A stretch of DNA of 41,328 bases from Pseudomonas sp. AL03 (GTDB taxonomy: Bacteria; Pseudomonadota; Gammaproteobacteria; Pseudomonadales; Pseudomonadaceae). The first letter of the stretch is position 1. Every line of letters begins with the position of its first letter. Both the position numbers and the translations under genes were made by a program. Positions 6,028 to 14,900 of this stretch are shown here, piece after piece. The notes beneath the pieces are model-generated. The model worked only from the letters and a program-made list of their open reading frames with translations. It was not told the origin of the DNA and ran no database searches. The stretch is taken from NCBI RefSeq assembly GCF_029960815.1, contig NZ_JASBRE010000041.1, positions 1 through 41,328 of the forward strand, in the 5' to 3' direction.

Positions 6028-8544
6028 ATGCACAACAATAATAAAGAGCTGACCCTCAGCGCCCCGCTCAGCGGCCCGGTGCTCACGCTCGCCACAGTCC
6101 CGGACCCGGTGTTCGCCAGCGGCGCCATGGGTGACGGGATCGCCATCGATCCGCTGAACGACACCCTGCACGCACCGTGCGCCGGCGTCGTGGTGCACGT
6201 CGCCCGCACCGGCCACGCCGTCACCTTGCGTGCGGATAACGGCGCCGAATTGCTATTGCACCTGGGCCTCGACACCGTCGAGTTGCAGGGCGAAGGCTTC
6301 TCGATGCTGGTCAAGGAAGGTGCGCGAGTCAGCAACGGCCAACCGCTGTTGCGCTATGACCTGGACAAGGTCGCGCAGCGATGTAAAAGCCTCGTCAGCT
6401 TGATGATCCTGACCAACAGCCAGGACTTTCAGGCGCGGCCTATTACGCTGAAATCAGTGAAGGTCGGCGAGCCATTGCTGCACATCATTCGTCGACACGC
6501 ACCCGATGCGCTGACTGAAATGGAGTTGTCGGGAGAAGAGATTTACGGCCACATTCGCATCGCCCACCGTGGCGGTCTGCACGCCCGGCCGGCGGCGCTG
6601 ATTCGTCAGACAGCGCAAGGGTTCAAGAGTAAATCGCAGCTGCATTTCGCCGGCAAATCCGCGACCTGCGACAGCTTGATCGGGCTGATGGGTTTGGCCG
6701 TCGGCGAGCAGGACGAGGTTCAAGTCAGCTGCCAGGGCCCGGACGCCGAAGCGGCATTGCAAGCGTTGCTGATCGCCTTGTCCACAGCGCTGGCCGAAGA
6801 CAGCCACGTCGCGGCGCCGACATCGATTTCTCAGCGTAATAGGGCAGCCGAAGCCGGTGTGCTGCACGGCGTCTGCGCCGCTCCCGGCTTGGTGGGTGGG
6901 CCGTTGTTTCGCTTGAACGCCATCAGCCTGCCGGTGGACGCCGGCCACCATGATCCCGAGCAACAACTGAAAACCCTCGCCACTGCACTGACCGTCGTGC
7001 GCAGCGAAATCGACCACACACTGGCCCAAGCCAGGAAACATAAAAACACCGACGAAGAAGCGATCTTCGCCGCCCACCTCGCCTTGCTCGAAGACCCGGC
7101 GCTGCTGGACGCCGCCAACACTTCCATCGACCAAGGCATGGCCGCGACCCACGCCTGGAGTCAATCGATCGACGTGCAGTGCGAGGTTCTCCAGCAACTC
7201 GGTAGCCCGTTGTTGGCCGAACGCGCCAACGATCTTCGCGACCTCAAACAACGCGTGCTGCGCGCCCTGCTCGGCGAAATCTGGCACTACGACGTACCGG
7301 CCGGCGCGATCGTCGCCGCGCATGAACTGACGCCGTCCGACTTGCTGCAATTGAGCCAGCAAGGTGTCGCCGGGTTGTGCATGGCCGAGGGCGGCGCAAC
7401 TTCTCATGTCGCCATTCTCGCTCGCGGCAAAGGCTTGCCGTGCCTGGTTGCACTGGGTTCGACGCTGCTGGATCAGCCACAAGGCCAAGCGGTTGTGCTG
7501 GATGCCGATGGCGGTCGTCTCGAACTGATGCCAAATGCCGAACGGTTGGCCGAGGTGCATCAGGTGCGACTCGATCATCAACAGCGCCGCGCCGAGCAGC
7601 AGGCTCAGGCTCACACGCCGGCGCTGACGCTCGACGGTTTGCAGATTGAAGTTGCCGCCAACGTGGCCTCCAGCGCTGAAGCGGCAGATGCCCTGGCCAA
7701 TGGCGCCGACGGCGTCGGCCTGCTGCGCACCGAGTTCCTCTTCGTCGACCGCCACACAGCGCCGGACGAACAGGAACAGCGCGTCGCCTACCAGGCCGTG
7801 CTCGACGCCATGGGCGACAAGTCGGTGATCATCCGTACCATCGACGTCGGCGGTGACAAGCAACTCGACTACCTGCCGCTGCCGGCCGAGGCCAATCCGG
7901 TGCTGGGCTTGCGTGGCATTCGTCTGGCTCAGGTCCGCCCGGAATTGCTCGATCAGCAACTGCGCGCGCTGCTGCATGTCAGCCCGCTCTCCCGGTGTCG
8001 GCTCCTGTTGCCGATGGTCACCGAAGTCGATGAGCTGCTGCACATCCGCCTGCGCCTCGACGCGTTGTGCACTGAACTCGGTGTGAATGAGCGCCCTGAG
8101 CTGGGCGTGATGATTGAAGTCCCCGCCGCCGCATTGCTGGCCGAGCAACTGGCCGAACACGCGGACTTCCTGTCCATCGGCACCAACGATTTGTCCCAAT
8201 ACACCCTGGCCATGGACCGCGACCACGCCGGCCTCGCCTCGCGGGTCGACGCCCTGCACCCGGCATTGCTGCGATTGATCGCCCAGACCTGCGCCGGTGC
8301 TGCGGTGCATAACCGCTGGGTCGGCGTCTGCGGCGCACTCGCCTCTGATCCGCTGGCCACGCCGGTCCTGATTGGCCTGGGGGTCAGCGAGTTGTCGGTC
8401 AGCCTGGTGCAGATCGGTGAAATCAAGGACCGCGTGCGCCACCTCGACGCCACCGAATGCCGCCGCATCAGCCAGGACCTGCTCAAACTGAGCAGCGCCA
8501 GCGCGGTGCGTCACGCCTGTCACCAGCAATGGCCTCTGAGCTGA
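6028..8544 (+). CDS. nagF: PTS EIIA-HPr-EI fusion phosphotransferase for N-acetylglucosamine
   Basis: This 838-residue protein joins three PTS components. EIIA of the glucose/GlcNAc class covers about residues 15-150, with H63 and the phosphorylated H78 in LLLHLGLDTVEL. HPr covers about 178-260, with H185 in GLHARPA. Enzyme I covers about 275-835, with phosphohistidine H460 in GGATSHVAILAR, GLLRTEF, SIGTNDLSQYTLAMDR and the catalytic C768 in GVCGAL. It takes phosphate from PEP and passes it to NagE. The usual CGE(L) near the EI cysteine is CGA(L) here. A-rich Crc/Hfq-like motifs fall on codons 3-6. The ATG at 6028 opens directly into the N-terminal EIIA domain. Confidence 0.95.
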   Translation: MHNNNKELTLSAPLSGPVLTLATVPDPVFASGAMGDGIAIDPLNDTLHAPCAGVVVHVARTGHAVTLRADNGAELLLHLGLDTVELQGEGFSMLVKEGARVSNGQPLLRYDLDKVAQRCKSLVSLMILTNSQDFQARPITLKSVKVGEPLLHIIRRHAPDALTEMELSGEEIYGHIRIAHRGGLHARPAALIRQTAQGFKSKSQLHFAGKSATCDSLIGLMGLAVGEQDEVQVSCQGPDAEAALQALLIALSTALAEDSHVAAPTSISQRNRAAEAGVLHGVCAAPGLVGGPLFRLNAISLPVDAGHHDPEQQLKTLATALTVVRSEIDHTLAQARKHKNTDEEAIFAAHLALLEDPALLDAANTSIDQGMAATHAWSQSIDVQCEVLQQLGSPLLAERANDLRDLKQRVLRALLGEIWHYDVPAGAIVAAHELTPSDLLQLSQQGVAGLCMAEGGATSHVAILARGKGLPCLVALGSTLLDQPQGQAVVLDADGGRLELMPNAERLAEVHQVRLDHQQRRAEQQAQAHTPALTLDGLQIEVAANVASSAEAADALANGADGVGLLRTEFLFVDRHTAPDEQEQRVAYQAVLDAMGDKSVIIRTIDVGGDKQLDYLPLPAEANPVLGLRGIRLAQVRPELLDQQLRALLHVSPLSRCRLLLPMVTEVDELLHIRLRLDALCTELGVNERPELGVMIEVPAAALLAEQLAEHADFLSIGTNDLSQYTLAMDRDHAGLASRVDALHPALLRLIAQTCAGAAVHNRWVGVCGALASDPLATPVLIGLGVSELSVSLVQIGEIKDRVRHLDATECRRISQDLLKLSSASAVRHACHQQWPLS
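6034..6044 (+). promoter_or_regulatory. Candidate Crc/Hfq catabolite-activity motif at the EIIA-HPr-EI start
   Basis: AACAATAATAA, right after the start codon, contains overlapping AAnAAnAA matches, the consensus of Hfq/Crc-bound catabolite-repression targets in Pseudomonas mRNAs. Such sites sit close to start codons and block translation when preferred carbon sources are present. Regulation here is inferred from motif and position only. Confidence 0.5.
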
Positions 8545-8563
8545 ACAACTACAACAGCTCTAA

Positions 8564-8571
8564 AACAAAAA
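8564..8571 (+). promoter_or_regulatory. Candidate Crc/Hfq catabolite-activity motif upstream of nagE
   Basis: AACAAAAA fits AAnAAnAA and lies just ahead of the nagE ribosome binding site (GGGAG at 8579-8583). The stretch 8541-8578 is generally rich in A and poor in U, as expected for Hfq distal-face binding. It is the second such motif in the operon. Confidence 0.5.
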
Positions 8572-8590
8572 GAACACAGGGAGAACCGCC

Positions 8591-10306
8591 ATGTACCAAT
8601 ACTTCATCGAAGGCCTGCAGCGCCTCGGCCGCGCGCTGATGCTGCCGATCGCGATCCTGCCGATTGCCGGTCTGTTGCTGCGTTTGGGTGACACCGACCT
8701 GCTGAACATCGCAATCATTCACGACGCCGGCCAGGTGATCTTCGCCAACCTGGCAATGATCTTCGCCATCGGCATCGCGGTCGGTTTCGCCAAGGACAAC
8801 AACGGCACGGCAGGCCTCGCCGGAGTGATTGGCTACCTGGTGATGATCTCCACCCTCAAGGTGCTCGACGCGAGCATCAACATGGGCATGCTCGCCGGGA
8901 TCATCAGCGGCTTGATGGCTGGCGCGCTGTATAACCGATTCAAGGACATCAAGCTGCCGGAATACCTGGCGTTCTTCGGTGGTCGGCGCTTCGTGCCGAT
9001 TGTCACCGGGTTCGCCGCCGTCGGCCTCGGCGTAATCTTCGGCCTGATCTGGCCACCGATCCAGCACGGCATCAACAGCTTCGGCACGTTGATGATGGAG
9101 AGCGGCAGCTTCGGCGCGTTCGTCTTCGGCGTGTTCAACCGCCTGCTGATCGTCACCGGGCTGCATCACATCCTCAACAACATGGCGTGGTTCGTCTTCG
9201 GCAACTTCACCGACCCGACCACGGGCGCCATCGTCACCGGCGACCTGTCGCGCTACTTCGCCGGCGACCCGAAGGGCGGCCAGTTCATGACCGGAATGTT
9301 CCCGATGATGATCTTCGGCCTGCCCGCCGCGTGCCTGGCGATGTACCGCAATGCCTTGCCGGAGCGCCGCAAGGTCATGGGCGGGATCTTCCTGTCGATG
9401 GCGCTGACGTCGTTTTTAACGGGTGTGACGGAACCGATCGAATTCGCCTTCATGTTCCTCGCACCGCTGCTTTATCTAGTGCATGCGTTGCTGACTGGCC
9501 TGTCGATGGCGATCACCAACCTGCTGAACATTCACCTCGGGTTTACGTTTTCCGGTGGCTTCATCGACATGATTCTCGGCTGGGGTAAATCCACCAACGG
9601 CTGGTTGGTGGTACCGGTTGGCTTGGCGTATGCGGTGATTTACTACGTGGTATTTGATTTCTGCATTCGCCGGTTCAATCTCAAGACGCCGGGGCGCGAA
9701 GAGGTGCCGATGGGCGACAAGGTTGTGGTCGCCGAGAATGAGCGGGCCGGGGCTTACATCAAGGCGTTGGGTGGTGCGCAGAATTTGATCACCGTAGGTG
9801 CGTGCACCACGCGGCTACGGCTGGACATGGTGGATCGCAACAAGGCAAACGATGCGGAGCTGAAAGCACTGGGCGCGATGGCGGTGGTGCGGCCAGGCAA
9901 GGGCGGGAGTTTGCAGGTGGTGGTCGGGCCGATGGCGGACAGCATTGCTGATGAGATTCGATTGGCGATGCCGGCCTTGGGGCGCGCACTTGTTTCCTCC
10001 CCTCCTGCTGTTATCGATACGCCGAAACCTGCTGCGGTAGCGAATTCAGAAGCACAGCAATGGCTGAACGCTTTGGGTGGCGGCGAGAACGTACTGCAGA
10101 TGGATTGCATCGCCATGACCCGGATTCGATTGCAATTGGCGGATGGCAAGGCGTTGTCGGAGTGTGATTTGAAGACGCTGGGTTGCCAGGGCGTCAGCCA
10201 GTTGGACGGAGGGGTTTGGCATCTACTGATTGGTGACAAGGCGCCGAGTTTGAGTGGGGCGCTGGAGGCGTTGGTTAATCGTAGTGAGGTGAGAGCCAAG
10301 GTTTAG
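8591..10306 (+). CDS. nagE: N-acetylglucosamine PTS permease EIICB with an additional EIIB-like domain
   Basis: The 571-residue protein imports GlcNAc and releases it as GlcNAc-6-P. The membrane EIIC domain covers roughly residues 1-365, with many hydrophobic segments, the GLHHILNNMAWF region and the TGVTEPIEFAFMF substrate motif. A first EIIB domain (about 385-460) has the phosphocysteine C405 in GACTTRLRL. After a Pro/Ala-rich linker comes a second EIIB-like domain (about 480-560), where the corresponding segment reads DCIAMTRIRL, so alanine (A508) occupies the phosphocysteine position and a cysteine (C506) sits two residues earlier. GGGAG precedes the ATG at good distance. It is the last gene of the nag operon, 46 bp after the EIIA-HPr-EI gene. 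Confidence 0.94.
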   Translation: MYQYFIEGLQRLGRALMLPIAILPIAGLLLRLGDTDLLNIAIIHDAGQVIFANLAMIFAIGIAVGFAKDNNGTAGLAGVIGYLVMISTLKVLDASINMGMLAGIISGLMAGALYNRFKDIKLPEYLAFFGGRRFVPIVTGFAAVGLGVIFGLIWPPIQHGINSFGTLMMESGSFGAFVFGVFNRLLIVTGLHHILNNMAWFVFGNFTDPTTGAIVTGDLSRYFAGDPKGGQFMTGMFPMMIFGLPAACLAMYRNALPERRKVMGGIFLSMALTSFLTGVTEPIEFAFMFLAPLLYLVHALLTGLSMAITNLLNIHLGFTFSGGFIDMILGWGKSTNGWLVVPVGLAYAVIYYVVFDFCIRRFNLKTPGREEVPMGDKVVVAENERAGAYIKALGGAQNLITVGACTTRLRLDMVDRNKANDAELKALGAMAVVRPGKGGSLQVVVGPMADSIADEIRLAMPALGRALVSSPPAVIDTPKPAAVANSEAQQWLNALGGGENVLQMDCIAMTRIRLQLADGKALSECDLKTLGCQGVSQLDGGVWHLLIGDKAPSLSGALEALVNRSEVRAKV

Positions 10307-10329
10307 ATTGTTCGCGCCTGAAAGTCAGT

Positions 10330-10353
10330 CATCGCGAGCAAGCTCGCTCCCAC
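10330..10353. repeat. Single REP element
   Basis: CATCGCGAGCAAGCTCGCTC and the following CCAC match one arm of the REPIN pairs at 19312-19401 and 28896-28983. It lies between nagE and the convergent accessory module. Its internal GCGAGCAAGCTCGC palindrome can form a short hairpin and might act as a weak terminator. Confidence 0.8.
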
Positions 10354-10383
10354 ATCTATGGTTCGGCGTAGTACCACATAAAC

Positions 10384-10839
10384 TCAAGCAGACGTGGCGT
10401 GCTGCTCAGCTTCGTAATGTCGAGTCTGGAAAGGCATGAGAGTCTGCGCCTTAAGACCAAGCCCCTCACTCAGCCCCCAAGAAGCCGCGAGCTCATCGCG
10501 GCGCTTGCGAAGCGGAACAGTCGCTACCTGCGACCTCACTTCCAGTCTGGACGTCGAGCGTAAAAAAAGCTTAAGAGCGCCGAAGGCTTCCAAGACACGG
10601 CTATCAGAAACACATGCAAAGCGCGTGAACCGCTCGAGCAAGTAACCTGCGCGGCGAACTTCGAGCTCGTCAGCGTGAAGACTCAGGAAGGCTTCGACTT
10701 CACTCACAAGGTCATCCTTCGAATACCAGACAACTTTAGCTGCGCGCACCAGCGCAGCGTCATCTGCTTGATTCAAAGGTTTTTTGACCAAGGTGTCCAA
10801 GGCGGATGAGAGGACGTGGCCGCTATGGGGCGTCGCCAT
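10384..10839 (-). CDS. Unknown protein, partner of the adjacent nucleotidyltransferase
   Basis: This 151-residue protein is not one I recognise. It begins MATPHSGHVLSSALD, is predicted mainly helical, has a hydrophilic charged middle (YSKDDLVSEVEAFLSLHADE, then repeated Leu/Arg stretches) and has neither signal peptide nor membrane segment. The ATG at 10837-10839 is chosen because GGAG stands seven bases upstream, inside the end of the upstream gene. It overlaps that gene by 17 bp, so the two are translationally coupled. By analogy with two-gene nucleotidyltransferase modules it could be a cognate partner (antitoxin, toxin or target), but nothing in the sequence fixes which. Confidence 0.75.
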   Translation of the reverse strand: MATPHSGHVLSSALDTLVKKPLNQADDAALVRAAKVVWYSKDDLVSEVEAFLSLHADELEVRRAGYLLERFTRFACVSDSRVLEAFGALKLFLRSTSRLEVRSQVATVPLRKRRDELAASWGLSEGLGLKAQTLMPFQTRHYEAEQHATSA

Positions 10840-11461
10840 CTGTAGTCTCCAGGTAATCTTGCAAGATATTGGTGAGAACGGAGGTCGGTGGCTCTTTGTT
10901 GCCAACATATACATCAATTGCCTGCAATGCCAGACGACGGAGTTCAGTGGTCAGTATAAAACCCGCCCGGAGCAGCGCCATGACGTCGCCAATATCCTGG
11001 TCTGTCGCTCTACCTAGTTTGGATATTGCGATGTCGACAGGAGCAGCAATATGGACATGCAGCGGTGACTCTATGGAGAAATCTGCAAGGGGAAGACTCC
11101 GTTCCCAGTAGTCTTCATGAATTGGACCGAAACTGGTGTTGTATTGAAGGTCGTAGTTCAGCTCCATCAATCGGCCGGATTGCTCATCAACAAATTGTTC
11201 AGGTACTTCTGCGAGCAAGGTCTGCAGGTGAAGACTCTGTGGGAGATTTGCATAGTAAATCTCAGCGTCAACATCAGTTGACACGCGGTGATGAGTGTAG
11301 AGGTGAACGGCGCACCCTCCGAACACGATAACCTTGACCGCCCCTGGCTCTGCCCGCTCACCGACTAGTTCCAACTCGACGGATTTGAACATCGAAATTA
11401 GCGCCTGCCCAAGCGCGGTGTTCGAGTTAACCCTGGGAGTAATTGCGTCCGGCAATTCCAT
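10823..11461 (-). CDS. MNT/AbiEii-like (DUF6036-like) nucleotidyltransferase
   Basis: This 212-residue protein has the nucleotidyltransferase core VIVFGGCAVHLYTHHRVSTDVD: G48-G49, R59, T62 and the metal-binding D63/D65. A downstream PVDIAISKLGRATDQDIGDV segment (K148, D154, D156) is typical of the AbiEii/MNT/DUF6036 group. Members transfer nucleotides to proteins or tRNA, and several are parts of toxin-antitoxin or abortive-infection modules. GAGG seven bases before the ATG supports the start. It is the first gene of a two-gene unit whose second gene overlaps it by 17 bp. The base composition is lower in G+C than the nag genes (31 of 60 at 11041-11100, against 46 of 60 at 6061-6120), suggesting acquisition. 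Substrate is unknown. Confidence 0.82.
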   Translation of the reverse strand: MELPDAITPRVNSNTALGQALISMFKSVELELVGERAEPGAVKVIVFGGCAVHLYTHHRVSTDVDAEIYYANLPQSLHLQTLLAEVPEQFVDEQSGRLMELNYDLQYNTSFGPIHEDYWERSLPLADFSIESPLHVHIAAPVDIAISKLGRATDQDIGDVMALLRAGFILTTELRRLALQAIDVYVGNKEPPTSVLTNILQDYLETTDGDAP

Positions 11462-11525
11462 CTTTGAACCTCAAGTGGATTGAAGTGTTTGTGATGGACA
11501 AAGGCTGGACTTGGCACTTCCGACG

Positions 11526-11545
11526 GACAACCTGAAAAGGTTGTC
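11526..11545. promoter_or_regulatory. Short palindrome with GAAA loop upstream of the nucleotidyltransferase gene
   Basis: GACAACCT (11526-11533) and AGGTTGTC (11538-11545) form an 8-bp perfect stem around GAAA. It lies 65 bp ahead of the nucleotidyltransferase ATG on the side where its promoter or leader should be. It could be an operator or a leader hairpin; nothing further supports either. Confidence 0.35.
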
Positions 11546-11590
11546 GGATATTTCCTCGAGCGATGTAGCCGTTATTAAATCCCGAACAAC

Positions 11591-11623
11591 AAAAAACCCG
11601 CTGAACGCTCATTCAGCGGGTTT
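11591..11623 (-). terminator. Rho-independent terminator of the NIF3-like gene (and perhaps purL)
   Basis: The perfect 12-bp stem AAACCCGCTGAA (11594-11605) with TTCAGCGGGTTT (11612-11623) closes a six-base loop. On the minus strand the stem is followed by TTTTTTGTTG, a good U-tract. It follows the stop of the NIF3-like gene by 23 bp and separates it from the nucleotidyltransferase module. Confidence 0.9.
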
Positions 11624-11645
11624 CTCATTTCAGCAGCCCGGAAGA

Positions 11646-11957
11646 TCAAAAATCCTCCAACCGCCACACCTCATAAGCCGGCGTCTCGTAGGGGTGGCTC
11701 TGCTTCAGAGCCACCACCACAGAGCGAATCAACTCATCACGGACCACAAGCTCAACCTTCCATTCCTCAACCTGTTCGACCTGCCCCGCCTCACCAATAA
11801 ACGGCTGACTGCCATCCAAAGGCCGAAACTGACCCAGACCCAACACCTGCCACGCGCAGTGATCATAAGCCCCGATCCGCCCACCACCCGCGGCGAACAC
11901 AGCGCTTTTGACCACCTCGACATGGCTGGCAGGAACATAAAAACTGAGCTTATACAT
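11646..11957 (-). CDS. NIF3/YqfO-like small protein
   Basis: The 103-residue protein begins MYKLSFYVPASHVEVVKSAV and contains the GAYDHCAWQVLGLGQFRPLDGSQPFIG segment and ends with SHPYETPAYEV. This is the CutA/PII-like ferredoxin-fold insert found inside NIF3/YqfO proteins, here as a free-standing protein. The function of these stand-alone versions is not established; metal binding has been suggested for relatives. It lies 5 bp downstream of purL on the same strand and shares its terminator, so it is probably co-transcribed with purL. Confidence 0.85.
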   Translation of the reverse strand: MYKLSFYVPASHVEVVKSAVFAAGGGRIGAYDHCAWQVLGLGQFRPLDGSQPFIGEAGQVEQVEEWKVELVVRDELIRSVVVALKQSHPYETPAYEVWRLEDF

Positions 11958-11962
11958 CGCGC

Positions 11963-14900
11963 TTAGTTCACCCAGACGCGAGCATTACGGAACATACGCA
12001 TCCAAGGTGCGTCTTCGTTCCAGTCTTCCGAACGCCACGAGTTCTGCACCGCGCGGAACACACGCTCCGGGTGCGGCATCATGATGGTCACGCGACCGTC
12101 ACGGCTGGTCAAACCGGTGATCCCACGCGGCGAGCCGTTCGGGTTGGCCGGGTAGTTTTCGGTAACCTTGCCGTGGTTGTCGACGAAACGCATCGCCACG
12201 CAACCCGACAGATCGGCTTCCAGGAGCGCTTCTTCGCTTTCGAACTCGGCATGACCTTCGCCGTGAGCGATGGCGATCGGCATGCGCGAACCGGCCATGC
12301 CTTGCAGGAAGATCGAGTTCGATTCCTGGACCTGAACCATCGCCACACGTGCTTCGAATTGCTCGGAACGGTTACGCACAAAGTGCGGCCAGAACTCGCT
12401 GCCCGGAATCAGCTCGTGCAGGTTGGACATCATCTGGCAACCGTTGCACACGCCGAGGGTGAAGCTGTCATTACGTTCGAAGAAGCCCTGGAACGCATCG
12501 CGAGCGCGGCTGTTGAACAGCGCGGACTTGGCCCAGCCTTCGCCGGCACCCAGGACGTCGCCGTAGGAGAAACCGCCGCAGGCCACCAGACCTTTGAACT
12601 CGTTCAAGTCGACACGGCCGGCCAGAATGTCGCTCATGTGCACGTCGATCGCGTTGAAACCGGCGCAGTCGAACGCAGCCGCCATTTCCACCTGACCGTT
12701 GACGCCCTGCTCACGCAGTACGGCAACTTGTGGGCGGATGCCTTTCTTGATGTAAGGCGCGGCGACGTCCTGGTTGACGTCGTAGCTCAGCTTGACGCTC
12801 AGGCCCGGGTTGTCTTCTTCCAGCAGCACGTCGAACTCTTGTTCGGCGCAGTCCGCGTTATCACGCAGACGCTGGATCTGGTAGCTGGTTTCAGCCCACT
12901 GACGTTGCAGCAGACGACGCTGACCTTCGAACACGGTTTCGCCGTTGAAGGTGATGTTGATCTGGCCGTTGTTCATCGGCTGACCGACCACCGAAACGCA
13001 GTCACCCAGACCGGCCGCGCTGAACTGCGCAAGAATGTCCGGCGTAGCGTCCTGACGAACCTGGATCACAGCGCCCAGTTCTTCGTTGAACAGAATCGCG
13101 GCGATGTCGGCGGAGGTTTCTGCCAGACCGTCGAGGTTCAAACTCAGGCCGCAGTGACCGGCGAAGGCCATTTCCACCACGCTGGTCAGCAGACCACCGT
13201 CGGAACGGTCGTGGTAAGCCAGCAGGTGACCGTCGGCGTTGAGGCCCTGGATCACCGCGAAGAAGGCTTTGAGGTCTTCGGAATCGTCAACGTCCGGCGC
13301 TTGCGAGCCGAGCTTGCCGTGAACCTGGGCCAGGATCGAGGCGCCCATGCGGTTCTGGCCACGGCCCAGATCGATCAGGATCAGGTCGGTGGTGCCCTTG
13401 TCCATGCGCAGTTCCGGCGTCAGGGTCTGACGGATGTCAGCCACAGGCGCGAAACCGGTCACGATCAGGGACATCGGCGACGTTACGGTCTTGTCGACGC
13501 CTTCGTCGTTCCAGCGGGTTGCCATGGACATGGAGTCCTTGCCCACCGGAATGGTAATGCCCAGCTCAGGGCACAGTTCCATGCCGACCGCTTTCACGGT
13601 GTCGTACAGTCGCGCGTCTTCACCTGGGTGACCGGCAGCGGACATCCAGTTGGCCGACAGTTTGATGTCGGAGATCTTGTTGATGCGCGAGGCACAAATG
13701 TTAGTCAGGGTTTCGCCGATGGCCATGCGACCCGACGCCGGAGCGTCCAGCAGTGCCAGCGGAGTGCGCTCGCCCATGGCCATGGCTTCACCGGTGTAAA
13801 CGTCGAAGCTGGTCGCGGTGACGGCAACGTCGGCCACCGGAACCTGCCACGGGCCGACCATCTGATCCCGGGCAACGAGGCCGGTGATGGTGCGGTCACC
13901 GATGGTGATCAGGAAGCTTTTGCTCGCCACGGCAGGGTGATGCAGAACGCGCTCTACGCAATCTGCAATCTCAAGCGTCGACGGATCGAAGTCGTCGCCC
14001 AGTTCGTTTTCACGAACGGCCGAACGGTGCATGCGCGGGGCTTTGCCCAGCAGCACTTCGAGTGGCATGTCCACCGGGCTGTTGCCGAAGTGGCTGTCGG
14101 TGACCGTCAGTTGCGGCTCGGCAGTGGCTTCGCCGACGACGGCAAACGGGCAGCGCTCGCGCTCGCAGATCGCCTGGAAGCGTTCGAAGTCCGCCGGGCC
14201 GACCGCCAGAACGTAGCGTTCCTGGGATTCGTTACTCCAGATTTCGTGCGGGGCCATACCCGGCTCGTCGTTTGGAATGTTGCGCAGTTCGAAGCGACCA
14301 CCACGGTTGCCGTCGTTGACCAGCTCCGGGAAGGCGTTGGACAGACCGCCCGCGCCCACGTCGTGGATGAAGCTGATCGGGTTGCGTTCACCCAACTGCC
14401 AGCAACGGTCGATGACTTCCTGGCAGCGACGTTCCATCTCAGGGTTTTCGCGTTGTACGGAAGCGAAGTCCAGGTCTGCCGAGCTGGTGCCCGTGGCCAT
14501 GGAGGAAGCCGCACCGCCGCCCAGGCCGATCAACATCGCCGGGCCACCGAGCACGATCAGCTTGGAGCCAACGGTGATCTCGCCTTTCTGCACGTGTTCG
14601 GCACGGATGTTGCCCATGCCGCCGGCCAGCATGATCGGCTTGTGGTAACCGCGAACTTCGTCGCCACGCGGGGTGGTGATCGACTGTTCGAAGGTACGGA
14701 AATAACCGGTCAGGGCCGGACGACCGAATTCGTTGTTGAACGCGGCGCCACCCAGTGGGCCTTCGATCATGATGTCCAGCGCGGTAACGATGCGCTCAGG
14801 CTTGCCGTACGGCACTTCCCACGGCTGTTCGAAGCCAGGGATCTGCAAGTTCGATACGGTGAAACCGGTCAGGCCAGCCTTTGGCTTGGCGCCACGACCG

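Noticed and set aside
6454..8529. 691-codon minus-strand frame opposite the EIIA-HPr-EI gene
   Set aside because: Complement of a strongly supported gene, with biased Gln/His/Gly composition and no motif.
10781..10840. Possible frameshift between the nucleotidyltransferase and its partner (one split gene)
   Set aside because: The second gene has its own GGAG-ATG start, and both products have complete ends; overlap of 17 bp is typical coupling.
11582..11645. Attachment-site-like repeat near the nucleotidyltransferase module
   Set aside because: The inverted repeat there is a normal terminator with U-tract; no direct repeat flanks the module and no integrase or tRNA is nearby.
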